A DNA stretch of 64,000 nt from Bacillota bacterium (lineage in GTDB: Bacteria; Bacillota; Clostridia; Oscillospirales; Ruminococcaceae): assembly GCA_023460035.1 (NCBI GenBank), contig JAEWRN010000021.1, forward strand, positions 186,001 through 250,000, written 5' to 3'. The notes under the pieces were generated by a model. The model was given only the letters and a program-made list of their open reading frames with translations. It had not been told where the DNA came from and made no database searches. Shown here piece after piece: positions 43,399-51,351 of this stretch; the stretch's first letter is position 1; each line of letters starts with the position of its first letter. The translations under genes and the position numbers were made by a program.

Positions 43399-44103
43399 TT
43401 ATTTGCCCTTTTTTTGAAAAAGGCCTTTTTGGGGCTGCGGCCAAAGCGGCAGCACCTTGCGGTAGACCGCCACTGCCTTGGGGCTGACGGCAAGGTCCCG
43501 GTGCCAGTGGCCAAAGTACCAGCAGTCGTACTGCACCGTGTCTGCCACGGTGTCTAAAAAGGTTTCCAGCCGGTTGGTCTCGGCGACCTCCCCCACTAAA
43601 AAGCGGCGCAGCCGGTAGGGCGGGGTGTGGGTCAGCACAATGTCCACCTTGCCGCCGTGTGCGGCGAGTGTTTCATTGCACCGGTCCATCTGAAACTGGC
43701 TGGGCAGCTCGGCCCGCCACCAGGTTTTGCCCTCTTCGCGCTCGTCGCGGTCCTCGCTTTCGCCGCCGCCAAAGCAGAGCAGGGTCTTGCCCTCAATCGT
43801 GTAAATTTCGCCGCGCATCAGCTGGTACAGCTTGCCGCTGATGTGCCGTGCCTGCCCGCCCAGCAGAGGCTCTGCCGGGTAACTGTCCAGCAGGTCATAA
43901 TTTTCGTGCGCACCGTCCACAAATAATAGCTGGTAGCGGCGGCGGCCCAGCCATTTCAGCAGCTTTTTTTCGCGCTTGCTGCCGTCCCACAAAAAGCCGA
44001 AGTCCCCCAGTACAATCAGCGTGTCCCGCCTGCCCAGCCGTTTGACGGCGGCCTCTTTCAGCCGAAGTACGTCCCCGTGCAGGTCTGCTGTAACATAGAT
44101 CAT
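43399..44103 (-). CDS. Calcineurin-like metallophosphoesterase
   Basis: 234 residues with the full set of dinuclear-metal motifs: TADLHGD, VLGDFGFLW, GAHENYDLL, LTHTPP and FGHWHRD. Substrate unknown. It stands alone on the minus strand between two plus-strand units, with its own terminator. The C-terminus is short and basic (LFQKKGK). No nearby gene indicates a pathway. Confidence 0.85.
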   Translation of the reverse strand: MIYVTADLHGDVLRLKEAAVKRLGRRDTLIVLGDFGFLWDGSKREKKLLKWLGRRRYQLLFVDGAHENYDLLDSYPAEPLLGGQARHISGKLYQLMRGEIYTIEGKTLLCFGGGESEDRDEREEGKTWWRAELPSQFQMDRCNETLAAHGGKVDIVLTHTPPYRLRRFLVGEVAETNRLETFLDTVADTVQYDCWYFGHWHRDLAVSPKAVAVYRKVLPLWPQPQKGLFQKKGK

Positions 44104-44137
44104 TTTCTGATGCCCCTCTGTGCCCGAAGCTTTTTAT

Positions 44138-44330
44138 TTGCACAAAACAATGCTATAATACTATAATATGTACACCCGCCCCGGTGCAAGGGGCGCGGCG
44201 CGTGGCAAACTGCACCCATTATACCATAAATTCGGGTGGGGTTGCGCCGGTTTGCCGCACTTTTTGTGCACCCGCGTACAGGGCGCACAGGGCCTGTGGT
44301 GCCAAGCCGTTTTGCGGCTATTATACCATA
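44138..44330 (+). promoter_or_regulatory. Promoter region upstream of the D-Ala-D-Ala carboxypeptidase
   Basis: TTGCAC (44138-44143), 18-base spacer, TATAAT (44162-44167), giving a leader near 190 nt. The 12-mer ATTATACCATAA occurs twice, at about 44218-44229 and 44319-44330, about 101 bases apart. Short open frames here show no family resemblance and I do not call them genes. Confidence 0.5.
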
Positions 44331-44358
44331 ATACTGTTCATCCCGCGAGGTACAAAAG

Positions 44359-45687
44359 ATGAAAAAGTTTTTTGCCAGTACGTTTGCCGTGCTACTGCTG
44401 TTTTTGGCCGTCGCGTCGGTGCCGGCCGCAGCGGTGACCTTTACGCCGCCGTTTGAGCCGAATGCCGATGCCGTTTATCTGGTGAACCTGGACACCGGCA
44501 CGGTGGTATACCAGAAAAACGCAGACAAAAAGCGCGCCCCCGCCAGCCTGACCAAGCTGATGACGGCGCTGCTGCTGATGGAAAATGTGCCGGACCTTGA
44601 CAACACAAAAATTACCGCGCCGGGCTATGTGTTTGACGAGCTGTATAACAGCGGCAGCTCGACCGCCGATATCCGCCCCTATGAAGAGGTTTCGGCAACG
44701 GATTTGCTGTACGCGATGATGCTGCCCAGCGCCAACGAGGCCGCCAGCATTGTGGCCGATTATGTGGGCGGCGGCAACCTGTCAAACTTTTTTTACCTGA
44801 TGAACAACCGCGCGAAGGAGCTGGGCTGCACCAACACCAACTTTGCCTGCGCGCACGGCCTGTACGGGCTGGATAAAAACCATTATTCCACCGCGCACGA
44901 CATGTACCTGATTGCAAAGGCCTGCTATGACAAGGGCGATTTGTTTATGAATGTCGTCACCAGCCTTGACCATACGATGCCGGCCAGCAACAAGCACGCG
45001 TCGGCGTACACCATCCGCAACACCAACGCGATGATGCGCCAGGACAGCGACGTGTACCGCTCGTATGTGCGGGGCATTAAAACAGGCTCGACCCCCGAGG
45101 CGGGCTATAATTTAATTTCGACCGCCACGAAGGACGGGCAGACCTATATGCTGGTTGTGATGGGCACGCCGTATGAAAAGGACGCCGACGGGTATGGGCT
45201 GGCGTTTTCAGTGAGTGCGCAAATTTACGACTGGGCGTTCAGCAGCCTTGCGGTGCGCCCGGCGCTGGACACGACGCAGGACATCACCGAAGTAAAGGTA
45301 AAATACTGCTCGCAGCAGGACACGCTGAAATTGCGCCCGGCGAGCGACCTTGTGACGCTGATGCCGGTGGAGAGCGACGAGACGACGGTGAATAAGCAGT
45401 TTAACCTGCCAGAGGAGGTTGCGGCGCCGATACAGGCGGGCGACGTGGTGGGCAGCGTGACCCTTTCGCTTGCGGGCGAGGAGATTGGCACCGTGGACCT
45501 TGTGGCCAGCCAGAGCTTAGAGCGCAACACCGCGCTGTATGTGATTGATAAAATTGGCGAATTTTTCACTTCGCTTTATTTTAAAGTGTTGATGGTGCTG
45601 GTGGCCATCACGGCCGCCATCTACTTTGCTTATCTGTTCTGGGTGATGCACAACAATAAAAAGCAGGGCAAGGTACGCCGGTTTTAA
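44359..45687 (+). CDS. dacF: D-alanyl-D-alanine carboxypeptidase (DacF/PBP5 family)
   Basis: Trims the terminal D-Ala of peptidoglycan stem peptides outside the membrane. Signal peptide about 1-25; active-site triad of class S11 peptidases: S63-x-x-K66 (ASLTK), S123-A-N125 and K240-T-G. A C-terminal beta domain is followed by a transmembrane helix (about residues 411-433) and a basic tail, anchoring the enzyme at the C-terminus. 442 residues. No sporulation gene adjoins it, so the sporulation-specific DacF role is not implied. Confidence 0.92.
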   Translation: MKKFFASTFAVLLLFLAVASVPAAAVTFTPPFEPNADAVYLVNLDTGTVVYQKNADKKRAPASLTKLMTALLLMENVPDLDNTKITAPGYVFDELYNSGSSTADIRPYEEVSATDLLYAMMLPSANEAASIVADYVGGGNLSNFFYLMNNRAKELGCTNTNFACAHGLYGLDKNHYSTAHDMYLIAKACYDKGDLFMNVVTSLDHTMPASNKHASAYTIRNTNAMMRQDSDVYRSYVRGIKTGSTPEAGYNLISTATKDGQTYMLVVMGTPYEKDADGYGLAFSVSAQIYDWAFSSLAVRPALDTTQDITEVKVKYCSQQDTLKLRPASDLVTLMPVESDETTVNKQFNLPEEVAAPIQAGDVVGSVTLSLAGEEIGTVDLVASQSLERNTALYVIDKIGEFFTSLYFKVLMVLVAITAAIYFAYLFWVMHNNKKQGKVRRF

Positions 45688-45752
45688 CCCGTGGCGCACA
45701 CAGGGTGCACCGCAGCGAGGTTTCCCCACAGGGGGCGAAAGGAAGTTTCAAG

Positions 45753-47201
45753 ATGGATGTCAAAAACGCGCGCAACTTGACCATGCTGACCGATTACTAT
45801 GAGATCACGATGGCCGCTGGTTATTTTGAAGAGGGGTATCAGGACAAAATCTGTGTATTCGACATGTTTTTTCGCCGGGTGCCGGACGGCGGTGGCTTTG
45901 CCATTTGCGCCGGCCTTGCCCAGATGATTGAGTCGCTGGAAAACCTGCGTTTTACCGAAGAGGATATTGCTTACCTGCGCAAGAGCGGCGGGTTTGGCGA
46001 GGCATTTTTAGATTACCTGCGCAAATTCCATTTTTCGTGCAATGTGTGGGCCATCCCGGAGGGCACGCCGGTGTTTCCCGGCGAGCCGATTGTGACGGTG
46101 GAGGGCCCGGCCATTCAGGCCCAGCTGATTGAGACGATGCTGCTGGTGAACATGAACCACCAAAGCCTGATTGCCACCAAGGCGAACCGCATTGTGAGGG
46201 CGGCGGCCGGCCGGCCGGTGGCCGAGTTTGGCGCGCGCCGTGCACAGAGCTACGACGCGGCCATTTTGGGCGCGCGCGCGGCGTATATTGGCGGTGTGAC
46301 CAGCACGAGCTGTGTGCTGGCCGCGCGTGATTTTGACATCCCGGTGTCGGGCACCATGGCACATTCGTGGGTGCAGATGTTCCCGTCTGAATATGACGCG
46401 TTTAAAAAATACGCCGAGCTGTACCCCACGGGCTGTGTGCTGCTGGTGGATACTTACAGCGTGACGAAAAGCGGCATCCCCAACGCAATCAAGGTGTTTA
46501 ACGAGGTGCTGGCCCCGCGCGGCATCCGGCCGCTGGGCGTGCGCATTGACTCGGGCGATATTGCCTACCTGTCCAAGCGGGCGCGGCGCATGCTGGACGC
46601 GGCGGGCTATACCGATGTGTCCATCGTCGCCAGCAACTCGCTGGACGAATACATCGTGCGCGATTTGATTTTGCAGGGCGCCAAGGTGGACAGCTTTGGT
46701 ATTGGCGAAAATTTAATCACGAGCAAAAGCGACCCGGTGTTTGGCGGTGTGTACAAGCTGGCGGCAGTGAAAGAAAACGGCGAGTACCTGCCCAAAATCA
46801 AGGTCAGCGAGTCGGTGGAAAAGCTGACGACCCCGCACCGCAAAGCGGTGTGGCGGCTGTACGACAACGAGACCGGCAACGCGATGGCAGATTATATCAC
46901 GATTTTCAACGAGCAGGTGGACACGGCGGGCGGCATCACGATTTTTGACCCGCTGGAGACCTGGAAAACGAAAACCATCACGAACTGCACGGCCAAAAAT
47001 ATCATGGTGCCGGTGTACGAGCAGGGCACGCTGGTCTACACCTCCCCGTCGCTGGAGGAGATCCGCACTTACTGCCACCGGCAGATCGACACGCTGTGGG
47101 ACGAAGTGAAGCGGTTTGAAAACCCGCATCGCTATTATGTGGATTTGTCGAGAACCTTGTGGGACGAGCGGCAAAAACTGCTGCGCGCGCTGTCGATGTA
47201 A
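45753..47201 (+). CDS. pncB: Nicotinate phosphoribosyltransferase
   Basis: Salvages nicotinate to nicotinate mononucleotide for NAD synthesis. 482 residues. Family motifs: NLTMLTDYYEITMAAGYF at the start, VFDMFFRRVPDGGGFAICAGL, AEFGARRAQSYDAA, GTMAHSWVQMF, LLVDTYSVTKSG, GVRIDSGDIAYLSK and GIGENLITS. ATG 45753 after AAAGGAAG is preferred to an in-frame ATG 16 codons upstream that lacks a site. It lies 65 bases after dacF and 36 before an alcohol dehydrogenase gene. Confidence 0.95.
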   Translation: MDVKNARNLTMLTDYYEITMAAGYFEEGYQDKICVFDMFFRRVPDGGGFAICAGLAQMIESLENLRFTEEDIAYLRKSGGFGEAFLDYLRKFHFSCNVWAIPEGTPVFPGEPIVTVEGPAIQAQLIETMLLVNMNHQSLIATKANRIVRAAAGRPVAEFGARRAQSYDAAILGARAAYIGGVTSTSCVLAARDFDIPVSGTMAHSWVQMFPSEYDAFKKYAELYPTGCVLLVDTYSVTKSGIPNAIKVFNEVLAPRGIRPLGVRIDSGDIAYLSKRARRMLDAAGYTDVSIVASNSLDEYIVRDLILQGAKVDSFGIGENLITSKSDPVFGGVYKLAAVKENGEYLPKIKVSESVEKLTTPHRKAVWRLYDNETGNAMADYITIFNEQVDTAGGITIFDPLETWKTKTITNCTAKNIMVPVYEQGTLVYTSPSLEEIRTYCHRQIDTLWDEVKRFENPHRYYVDLSRTLWDERQKLLRALSM

Positions 47202-47237
47202 GCAGCCGCACCCCCACACCCGAAAAAGGAGAGACGT

Positions 47238-48419
47238 ATGCAGAGCTTTACCTACCATATGCCCACTGAAATTGTGTTTGGCAAAGAGGCGCAGCTGCAA
47301 ACTGCCGCCGAAATTAAAAAGTATGGCGGCAGCCGCGTGCTGCTGGTTTCGGGCGGGCACAGCGCCGAGCGCAGCGGCCTGCTGGGGCAACTGCGTGCCC
47401 AGCTTACCGAGGCCGGCCTTGCCGCCGAAAGCTTTGGCGGCGTGCAGCCCAACCCCCGTGTGGACCACGCGCGCGAAGGGGTGCGCCGCGCCGTGCAGAT
47501 GAAAGCGGATTTTATTTTGGCGGTCGGCGGCGGCAGCGTCATCGACACGGCAAAGGCCATTGCCCACGGGGCGGCAAACCCCGGCGTTGACCTGTGGCAA
47601 TTTTGGCTGGGCAATGAGAGTGTGAAAAAAAGCCTGCCAGTGGGTACGGTGCTGACCATTGCGGCCGCCGGCAGCGAAACCAGCGATTCTGCGGTGCTGA
47701 CCGATGAGGAAAGCGGGGTAAAGCGCGGGCTTTCAACCCCGTTTAACCGCCCGGTGTTCGCCATTTTGAACCCCCAGCTCACGATGACGCTGCCGCTGTT
47801 TCAGGTGACCTGCGGCATTGTGGATATCATGATGCACACGATGGACCGCTATTTTAACCCGGTGCGCGGCAACGAGCTGACCGACGCGCTGGCCGAAGCG
47901 GTGCTGCGCACGGCGATTGCAAACGGGCGGCGCGCGGTGGCAGACCGGCAGGATTACGAGGCCATGAGCGAGCTGATGTGGTGCGGCAGTGTGTCGCACA
48001 ACGGGCTGACCGGCCTTGGCGGCGTAAAAGATTTTGCGCCCCACCAGCTGGGGCACGAGCTTTCTGCCCGGTTTGACGTGGCCCACGGGGCGTCGCTTTC
48101 TGCCGTGTGGGGCGCCTGGGCGGCGGTGGTGTTTGACACCGACCCCGCGCGCTTTGCGCAGTTTGGCCGCAACGTATGGGGCCTTACCGGCAGCGATGAT
48201 GTTGCGGTGGGGCACGCCGCGGTGGATGCCACGGTGGCTTATTTTAAAGAGATTGGCATGCCGACCTGCTTTACCGAGCTGGGGATCGGCGTGCAGAGCG
48301 ACGAGGCGCTGGCGCAGATGGCCGACGGGGTGACCTACCACGGCAAGCGCAAGGTGGGCACCTTTTTGCCGATGGGCGGCAGCGAGATTTTTGCGGCTTA
48401 CCGCAATGCCAACCGGTAA
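47238..48419 (+). CDS. Iron-containing alcohol dehydrogenase (butanol-dehydrogenase/YqhD type)
   Basis: Group III NAD(P)H-dependent alcohol dehydrogenase, 393 residues. Starts QSFTYHMPTEIVFGKEA; nucleotide-binding VGGGSVIDTAKAIA; metal ligands in GIVDIMMHTMD (Asp) and the two histidines in LGHELSARFDVAHGASLSAV. The FAPHQLGHE arrangement is that of the BDH/YqhD subgroup, which reduces aldehydes to alcohols. AAAAGGAGAG before ATG. Substrate not deducible. Confidence 0.9.
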   Translation: MQSFTYHMPTEIVFGKEAQLQTAAEIKKYGGSRVLLVSGGHSAERSGLLGQLRAQLTEAGLAAESFGGVQPNPRVDHAREGVRRAVQMKADFILAVGGGSVIDTAKAIAHGAANPGVDLWQFWLGNESVKKSLPVGTVLTIAAAGSETSDSAVLTDEESGVKRGLSTPFNRPVFAILNPQLTMTLPLFQVTCGIVDIMMHTMDRYFNPVRGNELTDALAEAVLRTAIANGRRAVADRQDYEAMSELMWCGSVSHNGLTGLGGVKDFAPHQLGHELSARFDVAHGASLSAVWGAWAAVVFDTDPARFAQFGRNVWGLTGSDDVAVGHAAVDATVAYFKEIGMPTCFTELGIGVQSDEALAQMADGVTYHGKRKVGTFLPMGGSEIFAAYRNANR

Positions 48420-48458
48420 CGGCAGGGCCCAATCAATTACAGGGTAAAAGGGGGGCGT

Positions 48459-49166
48459 GTGCCGGTGCAAAAAAGCAAACGGCAAAAGCTGCTTGTGATG
48501 CTGCGTTTTGTGCCGCTGGCCGTGATGGCCTGCCTGATTGCGGTGCTGGCCTTTTCGGGCCGGCAGCTGACGGCCCAGCAGATTTTTGAATATTCGCCTG
48601 AAAACCCTTATCTTGCGGCGGCGTTTTTAGTGTTGCTTTACGCGCTGAAAAGCCTGTCGGTCGTGTTTCCGCTGCTGGTGCTGTACCTTGCGGGCGGGCT
48701 GCTGTTCTCCGCCCCGGTGGCGCTGGCCGTCAACATGTTGGGTACGGCGGTTTGCCTTAGCCTGCCTTACTGGGTGGGCCGGTGGAGCGCCGGCAGCATG
48801 ACCGGGCTGCTGGCAGAAAAATACCCCAAGGTGCGCGCGCTGCTGAATTTGCAGCAGCAAAACGACTTTTTCTTTGCGTTTTTGGTGCGGGTGGTCGGCT
48901 TTTTGCCGTGCGACGTGGTCAGCTTGTACCTTGGCTCTGCCGCGCTGCCGTTTGGCAGCTACCTTGTGGGAGGCATGCTGGGCATGCTGCCCGGCATTTT
49001 GACGACGACCTTGATGGGGGCCAGCATCCGCAACCCGCGGTCACCGCAGTTTATTGTTTCGGTGTCAATCAGCGTGGTGCTTTCGGTGACGTCTATCGCG
49101 CTGTACCGGCGCATGACCCGCCTGCCGCCCAAGGACGCGGCGCCCTCGCAGACAAAATTACAATAA
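48459..49166 (+). CDS. VTT-domain (TVP38/DedA-like) membrane protein
   Basis: 235 residues; GTG start at 48459 preceded by AAAAGGGGGG. About five or six hydrophobic segments with the VTT core YALKSLSVVFPLLVLYLAGGLLF, the LPYWVGRWSAG segment and FLVRVVGFLPCDVVSLYLG, then GMLPGILTTTLMG. Relatives include TVP38/TMEM64 and DedA proteins, linked to lipid flipping. Short basic C-terminus. The following terminator ends the dacF-side transcription unit. Confidence 0.85.
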   Translation: MPVQKSKRQKLLVMLRFVPLAVMACLIAVLAFSGRQLTAQQIFEYSPENPYLAAAFLVLLYALKSLSVVFPLLVLYLAGGLLFSAPVALAVNMLGTAVCLSLPYWVGRWSAGSMTGLLAEKYPKVRALLNLQQQNDFFFAFLVRVVGFLPCDVVSLYLGSAALPFGSYLVGGMLGMLPGILTTTLMGASIRNPRSPQFIVSVSISVVLSVTSIALYRRMTRLPPKDAAPSQTKLQ

Positions 49167-49198
49167 GTATAAAATAATAAATAAATACAAAATATAAA

Positions 49199-49236
49199 CA
49201 GGCGGCCCGGCTTTTAACACCGGGCCGCCTGTTTTG
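49199..49236 (+). terminator. Terminator after the VTT gene
   Basis: CAGGCGGCCCGG / CCGGGCCGCCTG (49199-49210 and 49220-49231) followed by TTTT. Confidence 0.85.
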
Positions 49237-49276
49237 TGGAAAAAACCAGCCGCAGCAAACGCTGCGGCTGGTTTTA
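49237..49276 (-). terminator. Terminator of trpS (minus strand)
   Basis: AAACCAGCCGCAGC / GCTGCGGCTGGTTT (49243-49256 and 49261-49274) with a four-base loop. On the minus strand it is followed by a run of T residues; on the plus strand T residues follow too, so it may act both ways. Confidence 0.85.
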
Positions 49277-49323
49277 GCTTTTTCTTGCAAGGCGGCGGCA
49301 ACCGGCGCTGCCCGCGCGGCAGG

Positions 49324-50313
49324 TCACAGGCTGATCTGCATGGCCTCTTTGACGCGGCGCATGGTCTCGTTGCCCACGAGGTTGGCCTTTTCGCTGCCGG
49401 TGAGGATGATTTCTTTCACCTCAGCCATGTGGCCCTCATAATAAGCGCGCTTTTCGCGGAACGGGTCCATCATCTCGTTCAGCTTTTCAGCCAGACGGCG
49501 CTTGCAGGCAACGCAGCCAATGGTGCCGGCGCGGCAGCGCGCGCAGATGTCCTCGTATTCGGTGGGGTTAAACACCCCGTGATATTTGCTGACGACACAG
49601 ATGTCCGGGTTGCCGGGGTCGGTGGCACGCACGCGGCCGGGGTCGGTCACCGCGCCGCGCACTTTTTGTTCTACCGTGGTCTTGTCGTCCGACAGGTAAA
49701 CGGCGTTGCCGAGGCTTTTGCCCATTTTGGCATTGCCGTCCAGCCCGGCAAGGCGGGGGCAGTCGCTCAGCAGAATGTCCGGCTCGTTCAGCGTTTCGCC
49801 GTACAGGTCGTTAAAGCGGCGCACGATTTTGCGCGCAAGCTCTAGGTGCGGGCGCTGGTCCTCGCCCACCGGCACAAGGTCGGCGTTGCAAAAGGTAATG
49901 TCCGCCGTCTGGCTGACCGGGTAGCCCAGAAAGCCGATGGTCAAATCGTCGTAGCCGTAGTTTTCGGCTTCGGTTTTAATGGTGGGGTTGTGGCGCAGCG
50001 TGTTGACCGTGACGAGCAGCGAATAAATTTCGGTCAGCTCGGCAATGGCGGTGATGGAGCTTTGCTGCACAAAGGTGACATTTGACGGGTCAAGCCCCAC
50101 CGAAAGGTTATCAATGGCGACGTCGTAAATACTGCTGCGGATCAGCGACGGGTTTTCAAAATGGGTGGTCAGCGCCTGAATGTCCGCCAGCAGAATAAAG
50201 GTGTCGTACTGGTTTTGCAGCTTCACACGGTTTTGCAGGCTGCCCACATAGTGGCCAAGATGCAGCTTGCCGGTGGTGCGGTCGCCGGTGAGGATGCGTT
50301 TTTGTTGTTCCAT
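49324..50313 (-). CDS. trpS: Tryptophanyl-tRNA synthetase
   Basis: Class I aminoacyl-tRNA synthetase, 329 residues. ATP-binding motifs: TGKLHLGHYVGS (HIGH-type) near residue 15 and NAKMGKSLGN (KMSKS-type) in the second half. DIQALTTH, PVGEDQRPHLELAR and DPGNPDICVV are typical. ATG 50313 with AGGAGG upstream is the start; the open frame continues back through the leader. A tryptophan-specific T-box leader and a consensus promoter lie upstream. Confidence 0.96.
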   Translation of the reverse strand: MEQQKRILTGDRTTGKLHLGHYVGSLQNRVKLQNQYDTFILLADIQALTTHFENPSLIRSSIYDVAIDNLSVGLDPSNVTFVQQSSITAIAELTEIYSLLVTVNTLRHNPTIKTEAENYGYDDLTIGFLGYPVSQTADITFCNADLVPVGEDQRPHLELARKIVRRFNDLYGETLNEPDILLSDCPRLAGLDGNAKMGKSLGNAVYLSDDKTTVEQKVRGAVTDPGRVRATDPGNPDICVVSKYHGVFNPTEYEDICARCRAGTIGCVACKRRLAEKLNEMMDPFREKRAYYEGHMAEVKEIILTGSEKANLVGNETMRRVKEAMQISL

Positions 50314-50374
50314 GGCAATTCCTCCTGTTTTCTTTTGCCTGTGTGCCGGGCCAGAAATACGGCGCAAGGCGAAT

Positions 50375-50624
50375 AAAAAAGCGCCCGCTGCCCACGACGG
50401 GACAGAGGGCGCTGTGCGCTCTGTGTTGCCACCCAACCGGCTTTGGCATACAAGGTCTATATGCGTCCCGGGTAACGGCCGGGCTGCCGTCGGCGCCTAC
50501 TGCGGCAATGCCGGTTCGGGCCGCCCTCACGAGTCCATTCGGCGCCGCCTCTGCGCTGCACTCTCACCATCGGCAGCTCTCTTGGGCAGGGGTTATGGCA
50601 CGTACTTGTCTCGGTCTGCGGTTT
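50375..50624 (-). promoter_or_regulatory. T-box riboswitch, tryptophan type, upstream of trpS
   Basis: On the minus strand the leader shows a Stem I region with a TGG specifier triplet at 50537-50535 (in GAATGGACTCG), the conserved T-box bulge sequence TGGGTGGCAACAC at 50435-50423, and a terminator stem GCGCCC (50412-50407) / GGGCGC (50386-50381) followed by TTTTTT (50380-50375). Uncharged tRNA-Trp would pair with the T-box and the specifier and block the terminator, raising trpS expression. Confidence 0.9.
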
Positions 50625-50630
50625 GTGCTC

Positions 50631-50659
50631 ATTATAGCGCGCGGCCGCCGGGGTGTCAA
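50631..50659 (-). promoter_or_regulatory. Promoter of the trpS T-box leader
   Basis: Perfect consensus on the minus strand: TTGACA (50659-50654), 17-base spacer, TATAAT (50636-50631). Predicted start near 50624. Confidence 0.9.
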
Positions 50660-50709
50660 GCAGCGGTGCGGCACCGGGCGGCGGGGCAGAAAGTAAAAGT
50701 TTTATGAAG

Positions 50710-50759
50710 AAGCTTGACTTTCTAACTGCAACCATTATAATAACAGTTAACAGAAGCTT
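50710..50759 (+). promoter_or_regulatory. Promoter of the Rrf2 gene inside nested inverted repeats
   Basis: TTGACT (50714-50719), 16-base spacer, TATAAT (50736-50741). It is enclosed by TAACTG (50723-50728) / CAGTTA (50744-50749) and by AAGCTT (50710-50715) / AAGCTT (50754-50759). The placement over the -35 and -10 region suggests autoregulation by the Rrf2 protein. Confidence 0.65.
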
Positions 50760-50789
50760 TTTAATTTTTACCGGGTTTGAGGTGAAAAA

Positions 50790-51248
50790 ATGACCAGTGA
50801 ATTTACAATTGCAATCCACGCGCTGGTGTATCTGCGCAGGCGGGGCGGCTGGCTTGCCAGCGAACAGCTGGCGGACAACATCTGCACCAACCCCGCGCGG
50901 GTGCGCAAGGTGATGGCGCAGCTGGCCCACACAGGGTTGATAGACACCCGTGAGGGCGCGGTGGGCGGCTACCATTTCAGCCGCGACCCTGACAAGGTGA
51001 CGCTGAAAGAGGTGGGCGACGCGCTTGCCATGCAGTATGTCAACTCCAGCTGGCGCAGCGGCAAGCTGGACTGCGACTGTTTGGTGTCGTCTGGTATGGG
51101 CAACGTGATGGACGGGCTGCTGCACGGGATGAACGATGCCTGCGGGGCCTATTTGCAAACGGTGACCCTTGCCGATATTGACCACCAGATTTTTGGGGAC
51201 CTGCCGCCGGATGCATTGGTGCAGGGCACCCAGCGCAAGACGGGCTAA
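50790..51248 (+). CDS. Rrf2-family transcriptional regulator
   Basis: 152 residues. N-terminal winged helix: EFTIAIHALVYLRRRG, SSEQLADNI-like ASEQLADNICTNPARVRKVMAQLAHTGLI, and the wing TREGAVGGYHF. Rrf2 proteins (IscR, NsrR, CymR) often sense Fe-S status, nitric oxide, redox or cysteine. Three cysteines follow the DNA-binding domain (Cys-x-Cys in LDCDCLV and one in NDACGAY), which could hold a cluster or act as redox switch. The next gene encodes a CcdA-thioredoxin fusion, consistent with redox control. A terminator follows. Confidence 0.88.
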   Translation: MTSEFTIAIHALVYLRRRGGWLASEQLADNICTNPARVRKVMAQLAHTGLIDTREGAVGGYHFSRDPDKVTLKEVGDALAMQYVNSSWRSGKLDCDCLVSSGMGNVMDGLLHGMNDACGAYLQTVTLADIDHQIFGDLPPDALVQGTQRKTG

Positions 51249-51258
51249 GGTTTTGCCG

Positions 51259-51295
51259 GCGCGCCGGTTTTAAGTTACCGGCGCGCTGTTTTTTT
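51259..51295 (+). terminator. Terminator after the Rrf2 gene
   Basis: GCGCGCCGGT (51259-51268) / ACCGGCGCGC (51277-51286), then a run of seven to eight T residues. Confidence 0.88.
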
Positions 51296-51351
51296 AAACT
51301 AAAACCCCTTGGCGGCGGGTTTGCCGCACAACATGCTACAGGAGGGTCGTT

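Noticed and set aside
44168..44456. Short open frames in the dacF leader
   Set aside because: No ribosome site or family resemblance, and they overlap the promoter region and dacF.
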